Of a stretch of 64,000 nt of DNA, positions 23,532 through 33,775 are shown in pieces. The notes beneath the pieces were generated by a model that saw only the letters and a list, made by a program, of their open reading frames with translations, was not told the origin of the DNA and did no database searches. Origin of the DNA: Lunularia cruciata (lineage: Eukaryota; Streptophyta; Marchantiopsida; Lunulariales; Lunulariaceae); assembly GCA_948567375.1 (NCBI GenBank), contig OX419758.1, forward strand, positions 16,063,001 through 16,127,000, given 5' to 3'. The position numbers and the translations under genes were made by a program. Numbering within the stretch: position 1 is the first letter of the stretch; every line of letters starts with the position of its first letter.

Positions 23532-24127
23532 TGTAACACAAGTAGCTAGACATATCATCTGAAGGTGAAAATTGGCTTGGTAACATCTAGAAGGATTTTG
23601 AGTACAATGGGCAAGGAAGATCAGACAGAGGTGTCATCAAAAGAGTACTTCTACTAAATAGAGCAAAAACCAAAAATAGCCTAAACTTTAGAGCTGATTT
23701 CTGAGGCCTAAATGGATGAATTAGACCTCAAAAATAAAAAGATCCTTCCTCTTCCAGGTTAAAATCATTTCCTTCTTCCCCTTTGATTTTGTCTCATTGA
23801 GATCTTTCCAATGGTACCTCATCCATGTGATTCTGAGCTCCTTATAAGAAGATTCTCTAAAGATTCCCTTTGGTTAAACCCGTTTAATCAACTAGATAGG
23901 ACAAGGATTGACATGTCACCCATCCAAACAACTAATCCAATGATGAAGCTCACTAACAGGTCACAAATTCATGTATCTGATCCAAGGATGGAGCTTCTTT
24001 TGAAAGGATCCCCTTTGCTATATAATAAAGAGAAGGTGCTCATTTGGGGCATCGGAGTATTGAGTGTGAAACTATGTTTTCTCTCATGTATCTCTCTTGG
24101 ATTGTTCTCTTGTCCTTGAATATTACA
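23532..24127 (+). repeat. 3' LTR of gypsy element 2 (LTR type B)
   Basis: TGTAACACAAGTAGCTAG to ATATTACA, preceded by the PPT-like AAAAGGGGGAGG. At 596 bp it lacks the duplicated upstream segment that makes type A LTRs about 735-750 bp. TATATAATAAAGAGAAGG lies near 24020. Confidence 0.9.
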
Positions 24128-24164
24128 ATTATGCACTACACCACACTTCTCCTCAAGAGGCTTG
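24128..24164 (+). pseudogene. Scrap of non-LTR retroelement copy A
   Basis: TTATGCACTACACCACACTTC and the following TCAAGAGGCTTGTCAAG match the corresponding part of copy C (minus strand near 37950-37985) and of copy B near 51585. The same element resumes at 28247 with TTATCTTAGAGATTGC. Gypsy element 3 therefore sits inside copy A. Confidence 0.75.
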
Positions 24165-24880
24165 TCAAGTATTTGCCAAGAGGTAAGGGTGCAAAATCCT
24201 TGTACTATTTTTGCAACCATTGCTTGTGCCCAAAGAATAGCAGGAGCGCTTTGAGGAGGTGAAGCAATAACACCAATGCAAAACTATTGGGCCAAGACAC
24301 ACCATTATGGTGGACCAGTACCTATGGAATTGGGCAACATTTGGTTCCAAGACAGGGGAGCAAGTCCTCTCCAAGGAGAACAAGGACGGGTCAAAGAAAG
24401 GAGAGGAGGAATCCCACGTGGAGAGGGAGCTTGAGTAGAACAACGACAATGTTACAATTGTGGCAGAATTGGGCACATAGCCATCAATTTTTGTGCTCCT
24501 CATCTAAGAGGCCCTCAATGAAGTGAAAGGCCTCTAGTACTCAAGTCTTTAGGAATTTCCCACATACAACCAAATTTAGCCATGACTAGTCTCGTGGCTT
24601 TGGCTGCCATAGGCATGGAGTGCACGGGGAGCGTGTTTGGGTAAGGAGAGGTGCATAGCACTCAACCAAAGGGAGAGTGTCTACTGTCCCTCCATGATTC
24701 CCTCTCCCTATGGGGAAATCGAGAATGAAGTACGGGCCCAAGATGAGGCAAACCCGATGCCTCTATACAAGCAACCTCTGAATCATATGGAGAGATAAAT
24801 TGAAGAGGAAGATATGGAAACCGCATTGGAAAACAAAGATTGCCAATAAATGTACCTTATGGCCTTATTGGTTTGGTGAA
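24165..24880 (+). pseudogene. gag 3' part of gypsy element 3, with a 240-bp insertion
   Basis: Gag C-terminal sequence, MELGN and FQDRGAS-like residues, then the knuckle CYNCGRIGHIAINFC near 24440-24490, where an extra-spaced Cys replaces the normal CX4HX4C ending. The spacer normally reading RGPR(P) is broken at about 24517 and resumes near 24755 (MPLYKQPLNHMER). The intervening block is listed separately. Confidence 0.8.
24517..24754. other. Unidentified ~240-bp insertion in gag
   Basis: Present only in element 3, and absent from elements 1 and 2 at the same codon. Its base composition is richer in G and C than its surroundings, with words such as GGCATGGAGTGCACGGGG. No reading frame is recognised. 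Organellar or other captured DNA is possible but unproven. Confidence 0.6.
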
Positions 24881-26880
24881 GAAGATTAAAAGTGGGAGGA
24901 GGAAGAGAATGAGTGTGCAAAGAAAGAGGAGATAAACACACAATTAATTGTTGAAATGGAGTGCTAGAAGGCAATCTGGTGAGAGTGTTGATAGACCCTG
25001 GAGCAATAGAGAATCTTTTGTCTTGCTCTATTGCAACAAGGTTGGGGATGAAACTAGAGAAGGATGAGAAGGACAAAGTAGAGTTACTTAACATTTAGAC
25101 AGAGAGGATTGAGTCATTACCTAGAAAGGTAATACTCTTTATAGGAGAGTATCAAGAAGCAATCAAGTGGCAAGTGATACAACTAGCTCGTTATGATGCA
25201 ATCTTATGTATGCCATGGATGGAGCAATACAACCCTATAGTGGATTGGAGAAAGAAAGTGGTGGAAACTAGTCAATGGAAGATCTTTGGAATTAAAGGAA
25301 GATCACAAAGGCAAGAGTTGCCTCTATATGTCATAAAGACCACATCCATTGGTAAGATAGATAGATGATTCATGGGTTTAACAAGAGAAGTCCAAAGTGC
25401 CTAACACAATAGACAAATTCTTGAGAAATTGAAAGATGTGATCAATGAGTTCCAAGATGTCTTTCTGGATGAATTACCCATAGGTTTACCACCAAAAAGG
25501 AGAGTAGATCATAAAATTGAGATACTTCTTAGGAAAACACCTCCTTGTAAGGCCTCATATAGACTATCAACTTGTGAGTTGGAGGAGTGTAAGTCTCAAA
25601 TTGAGGATATGTTGCAGAAGGGGTTTATCCAACCTAATGTATCACCATATGGGGCTCTTATATTGTTTGTGAAGAAGAAGGACGGAACAATGTATATGTG
25701 CATTGACTATTGAGGACTAATTAAAAAATGGTGAGGAGCAAATATCCATTACCTTGCATGGATGACTTGTTTGATCAACTCAATGGGGCAAGACACTCAC
25801 CAAACTTGATTTGTGGAGTGGTTACAATCAAATCAAGATTGCGGAAGAAGATATACATAAAACAACCTTTTGAACAAGGTATGGTCACTTTGAGTACTTG
25901 GTGATGCCATTTGGTCCCACCAATGCTCCAACCACTTTCATGAGTTTGATGGATGACATATTTTGTCTTTACTTGGATAAATCTGTTGTCATTTTTCTGG
26001 ATGAAATATTTGTCTACAATAGGATGCTAATAGAGCACAAGCAACATTTGCAAGAAGTCCTCCACATTCTATGACAAAATCAATTGTATGCCAAAATCTC
26101 AAAGTGCAAGTTTGGCAAATCTGAGATAGACTACTAGGGCATAGAGTAAGTGCGGAGGGTATCCAAGTGTTAACAGATAAATAAGAGATCGTTCAAAAAT
26201 AGAGTGCTCCAAAAGATCAAACTAAACTCAAGAGTTTCTTATGATTAACAGGGTTTTTATTGTTGATTTGTCAAGGACATCTCCAAGATTTCACAACCCC
26301 CTAATAGTACTATTGGGCAAGGGAAAGAGGTGGATATGGGGAACTGCACAAAAACTGGCCTTTCAGGAGTTGAAAAATGCATTACTACATACATGCACCA
26401 ATCTTGAAGTGGTATGATCCTAAACATCCAATCAAGGTAACTACATATGCATTAGGTGTAGCAATAGGAGTAGTCCTACAACAAAAATGGTAGGGTGGAT
26501 GGCACCCAATTGCATATTTCTCTTGTAAGTTGCTACCGGTAGAATGCAACTATCACATCACCAAACAAGAAGAGCTAGCCATTGTTCTTGCAACCAAGCA
26601 TTGGAAGCACTATTTGGGTGAGAAGGCATTTGTGGTAGAGATAGACCACAAACATCTAGTCTACCTCAAGACACAAAAGGATTTTTCTTGTCAACAGATT
26701 TGGTGGGTAGAATGGAGACAACAATTCAACATGACAATCAAATATGTGGAAGGCAAGAGGCAACTTGTAGATGCATTCACCCAAATGCCGATGGCAAAAA
26801 AATTGGTGGTGGAAACTAAGATGAACCCTGAATTCTGGCCTAAGAATCTTATTGCTACAAAAATCAATCCATAGATTCTA
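24881..26880 (+). pseudogene. Gypsy element 3 pol, protease-RT-RNase H part
   Basis: Protease with VRVLIDPGAIENL (the active-site DPGA is intact) and YDAILCMPWMEQYNP. RT (about 25430-26090) has KKDGTMYMCIDY, then indels, [13 protein letters not shown] and [10 protein letters not shown], so the second catalytic Asp is Glu. RNase H (26290-26870) has EELAIVLATKHWKHYLG and EIDHKHLVYLKT. Multiple stops and frame changes. Confidence 0.87.
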
Positions 26881-27915
26881 GGTGCTCAATCATCCAAAGG
26901 CATCACAAACACGCAAGGACTCACCTTTTGTGATGGTAGGTTGTAGATCCCTGATGATATGATCTAAGAACCACCATCCTAGCAGAATGTCATGATTCTA
27001 CCATTGTAGGTCACGTTGGAATGGACAAGACCTTAGATGTAGTCAAACACAATTACTATTGGCCCAAGATGAGCAATGATGTGATAGTATATATTTGGAT
27101 TGTCTATTCTGTCAACAAAATAAGCTTTTGTATCAAGCTCACACAAGACTCTTCCAACCTCTCCCCATTCCTACATAACATTGGGAACAAGTAAGCATGG
27201 ATCTGGTTTGTGAATTGCCCAAGACCCCCTTTGGGTTTGATTTCATTGTAGTCTTTGTTGACCAACTTAACAAAATGATTCATGTGTGTCCTACCACCCA
27301 GGATGTGATTGCCTCACAACAATCTCAATTGTACTTAGATGCAATCATTTCCGATCATGGCTTATCTCGAGTACTCATCACAAATAGAGGCTCTCAATCC
27401 ACTAGTTTGTTTTGGAGAATACTCTTTGGGTTCTTCAAAATCAAATTGGCTATGTCCACAACTTACCATCCATAGATTACTGGAGAAACAAAGAGGGCAA
27501 ATCATGCTATTGAGGACATGCTTTGGAGCTTTAGTTTGGATGAGCAAGAGAGTTGGGATACCTTACTCCTATTGGTGGAATTTGTGCACAACAATTCAGT
27601 GAATGCCTCCACACAAGTCACACCATTCTTCCTCATGTATGGTGAGCATCCTTTCACACCTTCAAGCTTGATGAAGGTCTGTCCTATGGCTACCAAGGTG
27701 GATGCTATCAACACTTTTCTTTCTAGAATCCAAAAGGGGGTGGAGCATGCCAAACACATGTTACAGATTACCCAAAATTGGCAAAAGTAGTATGCAAATG
27801 CACACCGCCAACACATGGAGTTCAATGTTGGGAGATCAAGTCTGGTTATCAACCACCAACCTCAAGTTAGTTGGTCCTCATAAGCTCAGACCTTGTTTTA
27901 TTGGACCTTTCTCCA
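26881..27915 (+). pseudogene. Gypsy element 3 integrase
   Basis: SMDLVCELPKTPFGFD, LITNRGSQSTSLFW (catalytic TDRG changed to TNRG) and a degraded YHP-IT-ETKRANHAIEDM-type block near 27460-27520. It then continues to KLRPCFIGPFS, where it is fused to LTR sequence at about 27915. The catalytic Asp to Asn change and stops show it is dead. Confidence 0.87.
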
Positions 27916-28246
27916 CCCCCTGGTTTGTCTCATCAAGAGCTTTCCAATAGTACCTCATTCATGTGATTTTGAGATTCTTACAAGAAGATTCCATGAAAGA
28001 TTCAAAGCTTGTTTGACCAACCAGATAGGACCAGGACCAGCATGTCACCCATCCAAGCAAGTAATCTAAGGGTGGAGCTTGTTGACAAGTCACCTATCCA
28101 TGTACCTAATCCTATGGTGGAGCTTCCTTGGAGGAGATCTTCCTTGGCTATATAATAAAGAGAAGGTGCTCCTTTGGGGCATTAGAGGATTGAGTGTGAA
28201 ATCTGTGTTTTCTCTCTTGAAGAATTCTCTTGTCCTCAGAGTATTA
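27916..28246 (+). repeat. Truncated 3' LTR fused to integrase
   Basis: Begins mid-LTR at the CCCCCTGGTTTGTCTCATC block and runs to GAGTATTACA. TATATAATAAAG lies near 28150. The upstream ~250-400 bp of the LTR and the chromodomain are missing, so a deletion joined integrase to LTR. Confidence 0.85.
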
Positions 28247-28944
28247 CATTATCTTAGAGATTGCTTCCAAGCAAATGATCACTCTAATGGTTTTATTGAG
28301 CTTTTTCAAGTGCCTATGGCAATAGCAAAGAGAGAGATCCCAACATCAATTAGTCTAGTATTAGGAGTTAGTTGACTTCTTGCAATGGAGAAGGACACAA
28401 GTGCATTAGACTAATTGCTATCGGGGAAATCTCATTGTCTTTTTGTATCATATTAGCCATACCACTATCCTCTAGCATAGTTCTCAATTTTGATAGACAT
28501 TCAATTCACATCAACTTGGAGTTGCTATACCTAGAGGTTTTGAGGCTATATCTATAAGCATTGTAGCACTCTTAGATATCACTTGGAGTGGATTGTTCTA
28601 CAAGTGCATGTAGAGAATGCTTTTAATAATGTCTTACTTGCATCTATCTTTAGAGACTTTAAGGAGGTTGGTGGATCCTTGGTAAATCATATTCCTTTCA
28701 TGCGGTTATTCTATAGCTTTCCTTCTTCCCTTTATTAATAGCATAGTTTCTCATAAGAGAAAGTCATTTTCTTGGAGTTGGTTGTTGGTACATGATAAAG
28801 ATATGTTTTAGGAAGACCTTTACTTATCATAGCTCACCTTAGAGCTCTCTTATCTACTATTTTGGCCATATTAGGTTGTGTATTTCTCTCCTTGGTAAAT
28901 AATACACACATCATGGGTCCCATTAATTAGATTAGGCAGGCCTT
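28247..28944 (+). pseudogene. Non-LTR retroelement copy A, RT segment 1
   Basis: Homologous over its length to copy B (about 51640-52310). Recognisable blocks are degraded forms of RDxFQANDHSxGFIEL, SISLVLGVS, QVHVENAFNNVLLAS (RT catalytic block A) and PLLIIAHLRALLS. The position of the catalytic A-D-D is V-N-N (GTAAATAATACACAC near 28890-28905), so it is dead. It is cut at 28944 by a solo LTR and continues at 32897. Confidence 0.8.
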
Positions 28945-29399
28945 TGTAATACTAGTAGCTAGACAGATTATCTAGTGGTGGAAATTAGCTTAGTAATATC
29001 TTTAGTGATATTATATATGATGGTGTAAGAAGATCAGATAGAAATGTCATCAAAAGAGTACTTCCACTAATAAGGTAGAGATCAAAAACACCTAAAGACT
29101 TCAAAGCCAAATTTGGAGGCCTCAAAAACGGAATCCCCTCCTCTAGAAGGGACAACAATGCCTTCTCTCCATCCTTGTTTGTCTTATCAAAATCTTTCCA
29201 ACAATACCTCACCCATAATGTTCTAAGCTTCCTACAAGAAGATTATCCAAAAATTCCCTTTACTTAAACTTGTTTGACCAACCAAATAGGACAAGGATCA
29301 ACATGTTGCAAATCCATGCTACTAATCTAAAGGTGGAGCTTGTAATCACCAATCCATGTATTTGATCCAAGGTTGTAGCTCCCTTTGAGTGGATCTTCT

Positions 29400-29970
29400 T
29401 GTAATATTCTAAGCACAAGAGTATCCCTAAGAGAAACACAAGAGAGAAAACACAAAGTTTCACACTCAATCCTCTAATACCCCAAAGGAGCACCTTATCT
29501 TTATTATATAGTAGAGAGGCTACTCTCAAAGGAAGCTTCACCCTTGGATCAAATACATGGATTGGTGATATGTCAATGATCTCCACCCTTAGATTAGTTG
29601 TATGGATGTGTGACATGTTTGTCCTTGTCCAAATAGGTTTAACCAGAAGGAATCTTCAAAGAGTCTTCTTGTAGGAAGCTCAAAATTACCATTGGAAAGC
29701 TCTCAATGTGACAACTAGTCAAGAAGAGAAGGCAAGTCTATTTGCTTGGAGGGGAGGATTCATACTATTTTTGAGGCCTAATTATCCATTTAGGCCTCCA
29801 AAATTGGCTCTAAAATTTTTAAGGTGTTTTTTGCTCCTGCTCTATTAATGGAAGTACTCTTTTGGTGATGCATCTATCTGATCTACTTAGTACATCATAT
29901 AGAACATCCTTCTAGATGTTACCAAGATAATTTCTACCTTTAGATAATATATCTAAGTACTGGTATTACA
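29400..29970 (-). repeat. 3' LTR of gypsy element 4 (type B)
   Basis: On the plus strand it reads TGTAATATTCTAAGC to GGTATTACA. Type B layout without the duplicated upstream segment. Next to it on the element side is CCTCCCTTTTTAGATG, the complement of the PPT and last codons of pol. Confidence 0.9.
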
Positions 29971-30110
29971 AATCTTCCTCCCTTTTTAGATGTAGTATCC
30001 TTGTTGCAAAGTTGTTGCTCAAAAGATTGCACTAACACTTCAGGAATATTCTAGGCTAATTTGGCCTCTTTTCTACTTGTTAGCCCTAACTAACTTCATT
30101 GCTAAACTCC
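29971..30110 (-). pseudogene. Remnant of the pol 3' end of element 4 and deletion junction
   Basis: The complement reads as the last pol codons (EQQLCNKDTTS-like) and the PPT, as in element 1. Roughly 60 bp further the sequence passes into gag (complement of MELGN and FQDQG), so some 3.5-4 kb of pol has been lost. The exact junction lies between 30040 and 30110. Confidence 0.75.
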
Positions 30111-32026
30111 ATATTGTTACATCCCTGGTCTTGGAACAAAATATTGCCCAATTCCATAGGAATTGATCCATCAAAATAAGGTGTCTCAGTCCAATAATGT
30201 TGCATTAGGACTACCTCTTTTCTCCTCCAAGGGCCCTTGCTATTCGTTAATCACAAGCAATGGCTTCAAAAATGGTGCAAGGATTTTGTAGCATTACCTC
30301 TTGGTAAATTTGCTCTTTTAATCCTTGTTTGAAATTATCAAGAGCTTCTTCCAGACTCATACCGATTATTGTAATCTTCCAAGGATAAGAGACCTAAAGA
30401 GAAACACAAAAGAAGAAACACATGATTTCACACTCAACTTCCGATGCCCCAAAGGAGCACCTTGACTGCATTATAGAGCAAAGGAGACTCCTCCGAAGGA
30501 AGCTCCTCCCTTGTATCAAATACATGGATTGGTGACATGTAAGCAAGATCTACCCTTAAATTAGTTGCATGCATGTATGACATATTGGTTCTGATCCTAT
30601 CTAGTTAGTCAAACCATCTTTAACAAGGGAATTTTTAGAGAATATTCTTGTAGGAATCTCCAAATCATGTAGGTGAGGTACCATTGGAAAGCTCTTGATG
30701 AGACAAACCTAGGGGAGGAAAGGCCAACCTTTCCTCCATTGGAGGGTGGGGAATCTGCACACTTTTGAGGCCTAATTCAATCTTTTTAGGCCTTCAAAAT
30801 TAGCTATGAAGTTTCTAGGTTGTTTTTGGCTCCTACCTTATTAGTAGAAGTCCTCTTTTGGTGACATCTCTATTTGATCTACCTAGCCCATCATACATAA
30901 AACACTTCCAAATATTACCAAGCTAATTTTTAACTCTAGATGATATGTCTAGCTATTGGTATTATAATTATCATGACCCATAGATCAAGTAATGCCTCCA
31001 CATACTCTTGTATCTTATTCTTATTCTTCTTTTGCTTCAACCCTCAGAGGGAGGTTTGAACCATCTGTATCAAAATTCTTGAGCAATCCTTTTTGCATTG
31101 TCATCCAAGTAATCTCTCTTCTTTCAGCCAACAATGATCATTCCCAAGCATTGTACCATGTGAGGACTTTAGTGATCAAGTACCCATATGCAAACACACA
31201 TACAAAATGATCTGTGATCTCAATTGTAAATAAATGAAGGTATCTATTCATTCTTGAAATCCGGTTTTCCACTACTCCCATGGACCGTTGTCCTTTGTAA
31301 GGTTCAATATTGCATGTCTTCTTCATTTGTAGTAATAATGTGGCTTCATTATTGACCAACATCATTGGCATTGGTATTAGCATGAGTGACTCTCTAGGTA
31401 CTTTGACCATTGGTGATGGGTTTTGGAATGGTTCCCTTTCTTGAATTATATGATCATTCTTGAAGGTACAAATTTGACTTTGCAATGCCTCCATTGTCAT
31501 CTTCATCTCCCAAAACTCATTCAACATCCCTTGTATTCCTTGTAACTATGGATCCATGATTCATATGCTTGATAAACACTCAATCTCTATTTCCTACTTC
31601 AATTGAGGGTTAATATGAACACTTAGGAGAGGGCATGGACTATTTGGATTACTATTAGGATCTTAGAGACTATCACTCATTGATAATATTCCTCACCAAA
31701 TTGTGGACTACAAAATCTTAAATCTCACTTTTGGTCTAAGTACATAAAAGAGTTCTACATGTGTGTTTAAAGGGAGAGGATTTGGTACATTGAGATCCAT
31801 TAAATCATAATAGAATGTAGATTGTCAAATCCCACTCTCTATTGTATACTACTATAGGTAGAATCACCAGGTTTGGTGAATTTATCACTATATCCATAAA
31901 CTTTGCTCCAAAATGATAAACTAGATATACTCTCACTTGCTCATGTTGGATGTACATAAGCTTGATGTGGAATGGATTCAAGAATGGAAATTAAGGTGCA
32001 AAGAATTTTCCTCCATGTGCCTCCAT
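30111..32026 (-). pseudogene. gag of gypsy element 4
   Basis: Starts with ATG at 32026 (complement; MEAHGGKFFAP, then a stop). The long open part at 31527-31138 has MTMEALQSQICTFKND, NIEPYKGQRSMGVVENRISR and YLITKVLTWYNAWE. It continues across the inserted LTR to MSLEEALDNFKQG and MELGN. Across the insertion the residues join as VEALLDLWVMIIGMSLEEA, which shows the LTR entered an otherwise continuous gene. Zinc knuckle and all pol domains are absent. Confidence 0.88.
30370..30966 (-). repeat. Solo LTR (type B) inside element 4 gag
   Basis: Plus-strand reading TGTAATCTTCCAAGG to GGTATTATA, 597 bp. ATTAT at 30365-30369 and 30967-30971 is a perfect 5-bp target duplication, and removing LTR plus one duplication restores the gag alignment. 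The final CA has become TA. Confidence 0.95.
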
Positions 32027-32153
32027 CCTATCCTCTCTCTAAAACACCACTAGTGTATCAATTACACTATGTTTTCTCCACTCAAAATTACTCAATCTCA
32101 ATAGCTCGTGTTCCTCCAAGAGTGGTGATCCACTCCTTTGGATTAAAACACAT

Positions 32154-32165
32154 GCTCTGATACCA
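32154..32165 (-). other. Primer binding site of element 4
   Basis: GCTCTGATACCA on the plus strand is the complement of TGGTATCAGAGC, an exact initiator tRNA-Met site, one base from the 5' LTR. Confidence 0.92.
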
Positions 32166-32166
32166 T

Positions 32167-32763
32167 TGTAACATTTTGAGAACATGAGGATCCCCAAGAG
32201 AAACACAAGAGAGAAAACACAAGGCTTCACACTCAATACTTTGATGCCCCAAAGAAACACCTTGCCTTGATTATATAGCAAAGAGGATCCACTCAAAGGA
32301 AGTGCCACCCTTGGATCAGATACATGGATTGGTGACATGACAATGAGCTCTACCCTTAGATTAGTTGCATGGATGGGTGATATGTTGGTCCTTGTCTTAT
32401 CTGGCTGGGCAAATAGGTTGACCAAGAGGAATTTTTAGGGAATCTTCCTATAGGAAGCTCAAGTTTGCATGTGTGAAGTGCTTCTAGAAAGCTATTGATG
32501 AGACAAACAATGGGGAGAAGAAGGCAAGCCTCTTTCCTTGGATGAATAAATTTTTTTGATTTTTGAAGCCTAATTCATTTGTTTAGGCTTCCAGAATTGA
32601 GTCTGAAGTTTTCAAGGTGTTTTTGGCTTTTGCATTATTAGTGGAAGTACTCTTTTGGTGATGCATCTATCTAATCTACTTAGTCCATCATATATAACAT
32701 CAATCTAGATATTACCAAGCCAATTTCCACCTCTAGATAATATGTCTAGCTACTAGTATTACA
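32167..32763 (-). repeat. 5' LTR of gypsy element 4 (type B)
   Basis: Plus-strand reading TGTAACATTTTGAGAAC to AGTATTACA, 597 bp, with the inverted TATATAG-type promoter near 32270-32280. Same family as the 29400-29970 LTR but clearly diverged from it, so the insertion is old. Confidence 0.9.
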
Positions 32764-32896
32764 CCACTTTGCTATATAGTAAAAACAAGGTGCTCCATTG
32801 GGGCATCAGAGTATTTAGGAATGAAAACCTTGTGTTTCTCTTGTGTGTCTTCTCTCGCTGTTCTCTTGGGGTTTTTCTTATCCTCAAAACATTACA

Positions 32897-33775
32897 GTCT
32901 TTGATCACTTGACTATAAAGCTGCATCTTGTAGACTTGAGAGTCAAGGTGTGAAAGTGTAGAACATGGTATTCTTGAAGTATTCCTCCTCACCTCTATGT
33001 ATCACATCTACAAATGGCCTATGCATTCTTGGAGTGCTAGTAGGATCCAAGGATTTTGTCACACTCTTCTTGGACACAACCCTTAAAAAAAATATTATTC
33101 ATGTGGTGGAATTTCCTCAAATAGGAGATCCGTAGGTTGCATGCGGTATACTCTCCTCTGGTATTGCCCAAAGACAAACTTACCTACTTTTTATTGTTCT
33201 TCCTATTGTGACCTTCCTATCACATTTGAGAGCTTTTGACAGGAGGAGATATGGGTGACTTTGGTGATATCATTGGAACACCAACATTTGAGTATATAAT
33301 AGGAGATTTGGCACATAGACAAACATCTCTATCAATCTCATATGGAGGGGTAGGTCTACTATCTATAGAGGAGATGGCACCTACATCATTTTTGGGTAGT
33401 TGGGCTTTCTTGGCACTTTTACTTTCCTCCCATTTCATTTTGTTCATAGGCCAATCTTGGAGATATATGTGATCAAGGTGAAGGAGTGATCCTTTTCTCC
33501 CTTAGTGGCATTGTGGTAAATGAGTGTGGTATGTGGTATGTTTTATTGTGGTAGATCTCCACAAGCATGAGATGGCATTCTATCCTAAGCTTCGTTACAT
33601 TTGGATTGGACCAAAGGTTTGCAATCTTCCTTATGGATCAACAATTTTAGCATACATTATATTCTCTCTTAGTTGACTCATCCATTCTTCATGCTACTAG
33701 AGCCCATTTTTGCTCTTGCTTTGGCAAGGGTGTAGACCCTTGGATCCTAAATTAATTGTGCATAAAGGCATTATG
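32897..33775 (+). pseudogene. Non-LTR retroelement copy A, RT segment 2
   Basis: Continues segment 1 after the solo LTR, starting at the residues equivalent to FDHLTIKLHLVDLRVK. It includes MHSWSASRIQGFCH-type decayed codons aligned to LGVPIGSKDF of copy B, then an open part (33236-33469) with GDFGDIIGTPTFEYIIGDLA and SISYGGVGLLSIEEMAP, matching copy B near 52680-52810. Homology with copy B fades near 33775. Frameshifts and stops throughout. Confidence 0.82.

Larger units (their letters stand above)
14586..24127 (+). mobile_element. Gypsy element 2: 5'-truncated chromovirus carrying three later insertions
   Basis: The element lacks its 5' LTR and the front of gag but keeps the rest of gag, pol, chromodomain, PPT and a 3' LTR (23532-24127). 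Its coding sequence is continuous if three insertions are removed: a ~4.1-kb block at 18406-22480 (itself containing a solo LTR) and a solo LTR of another family at 22608-23301. Gag and pol share one frame here, which suggests that the ancestral element encoded a single polyprotein. Stops and indels make it inactive. Confidence 0.88.
24165..28246 (+). mobile_element. Gypsy element 3: 5'-truncated chromovirus ending in a partial LTR
   Basis: Begins within gag (GTAAGGGTGCAAAATCC) and proceeds through zinc knuckle, protease, RT, RNase H and integrase. It then jumps from the integrase GPF motif directly into the middle of an LTR, whose 3' end is at 28246. The chromodomain, PPT and 5' half of the 3' LTR are deleted. 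A ~240-bp foreign piece sits in gag. It lies inside non-LTR copy A. Confidence 0.85.
29400..32763 (-). mobile_element. Gypsy element 4: internally deleted chromovirus, minus strand
   Basis: Both LTRs are present on the minus strand (5' LTR 32167-32763, 3' LTR 29400-29970), with a perfect initiator-tRNA-Met PBS, most of gag and the extreme 3' end of pol; all of protease, RT, RNase H and integrase is missing. A solo LTR (30370-30966) sits in gag. This is a deletion derivative that could have moved only with help from an intact relative. Confidence 0.9.
28945..32896 (+). repeat. Plus-strand solo LTR (type B), split by gypsy element 4
   Basis: The first part (28945-29399, TGTAATACTAGTAGCTAG onward) and second part (32764-32896, from CCACTTTGCTATATAG to AAACATTACA) together make one ~588-bp type B LTR. 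GCCTT before it and GTCTT after it (28940-28944, 32897-32901) form a 5-bp target duplication with one mismatch, within non-LTR copy A. Element 4 inserted in it in the opposite orientation; the CTTCT and CCACT flanking element 4 may be its degraded duplication. Confidence 0.88.
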
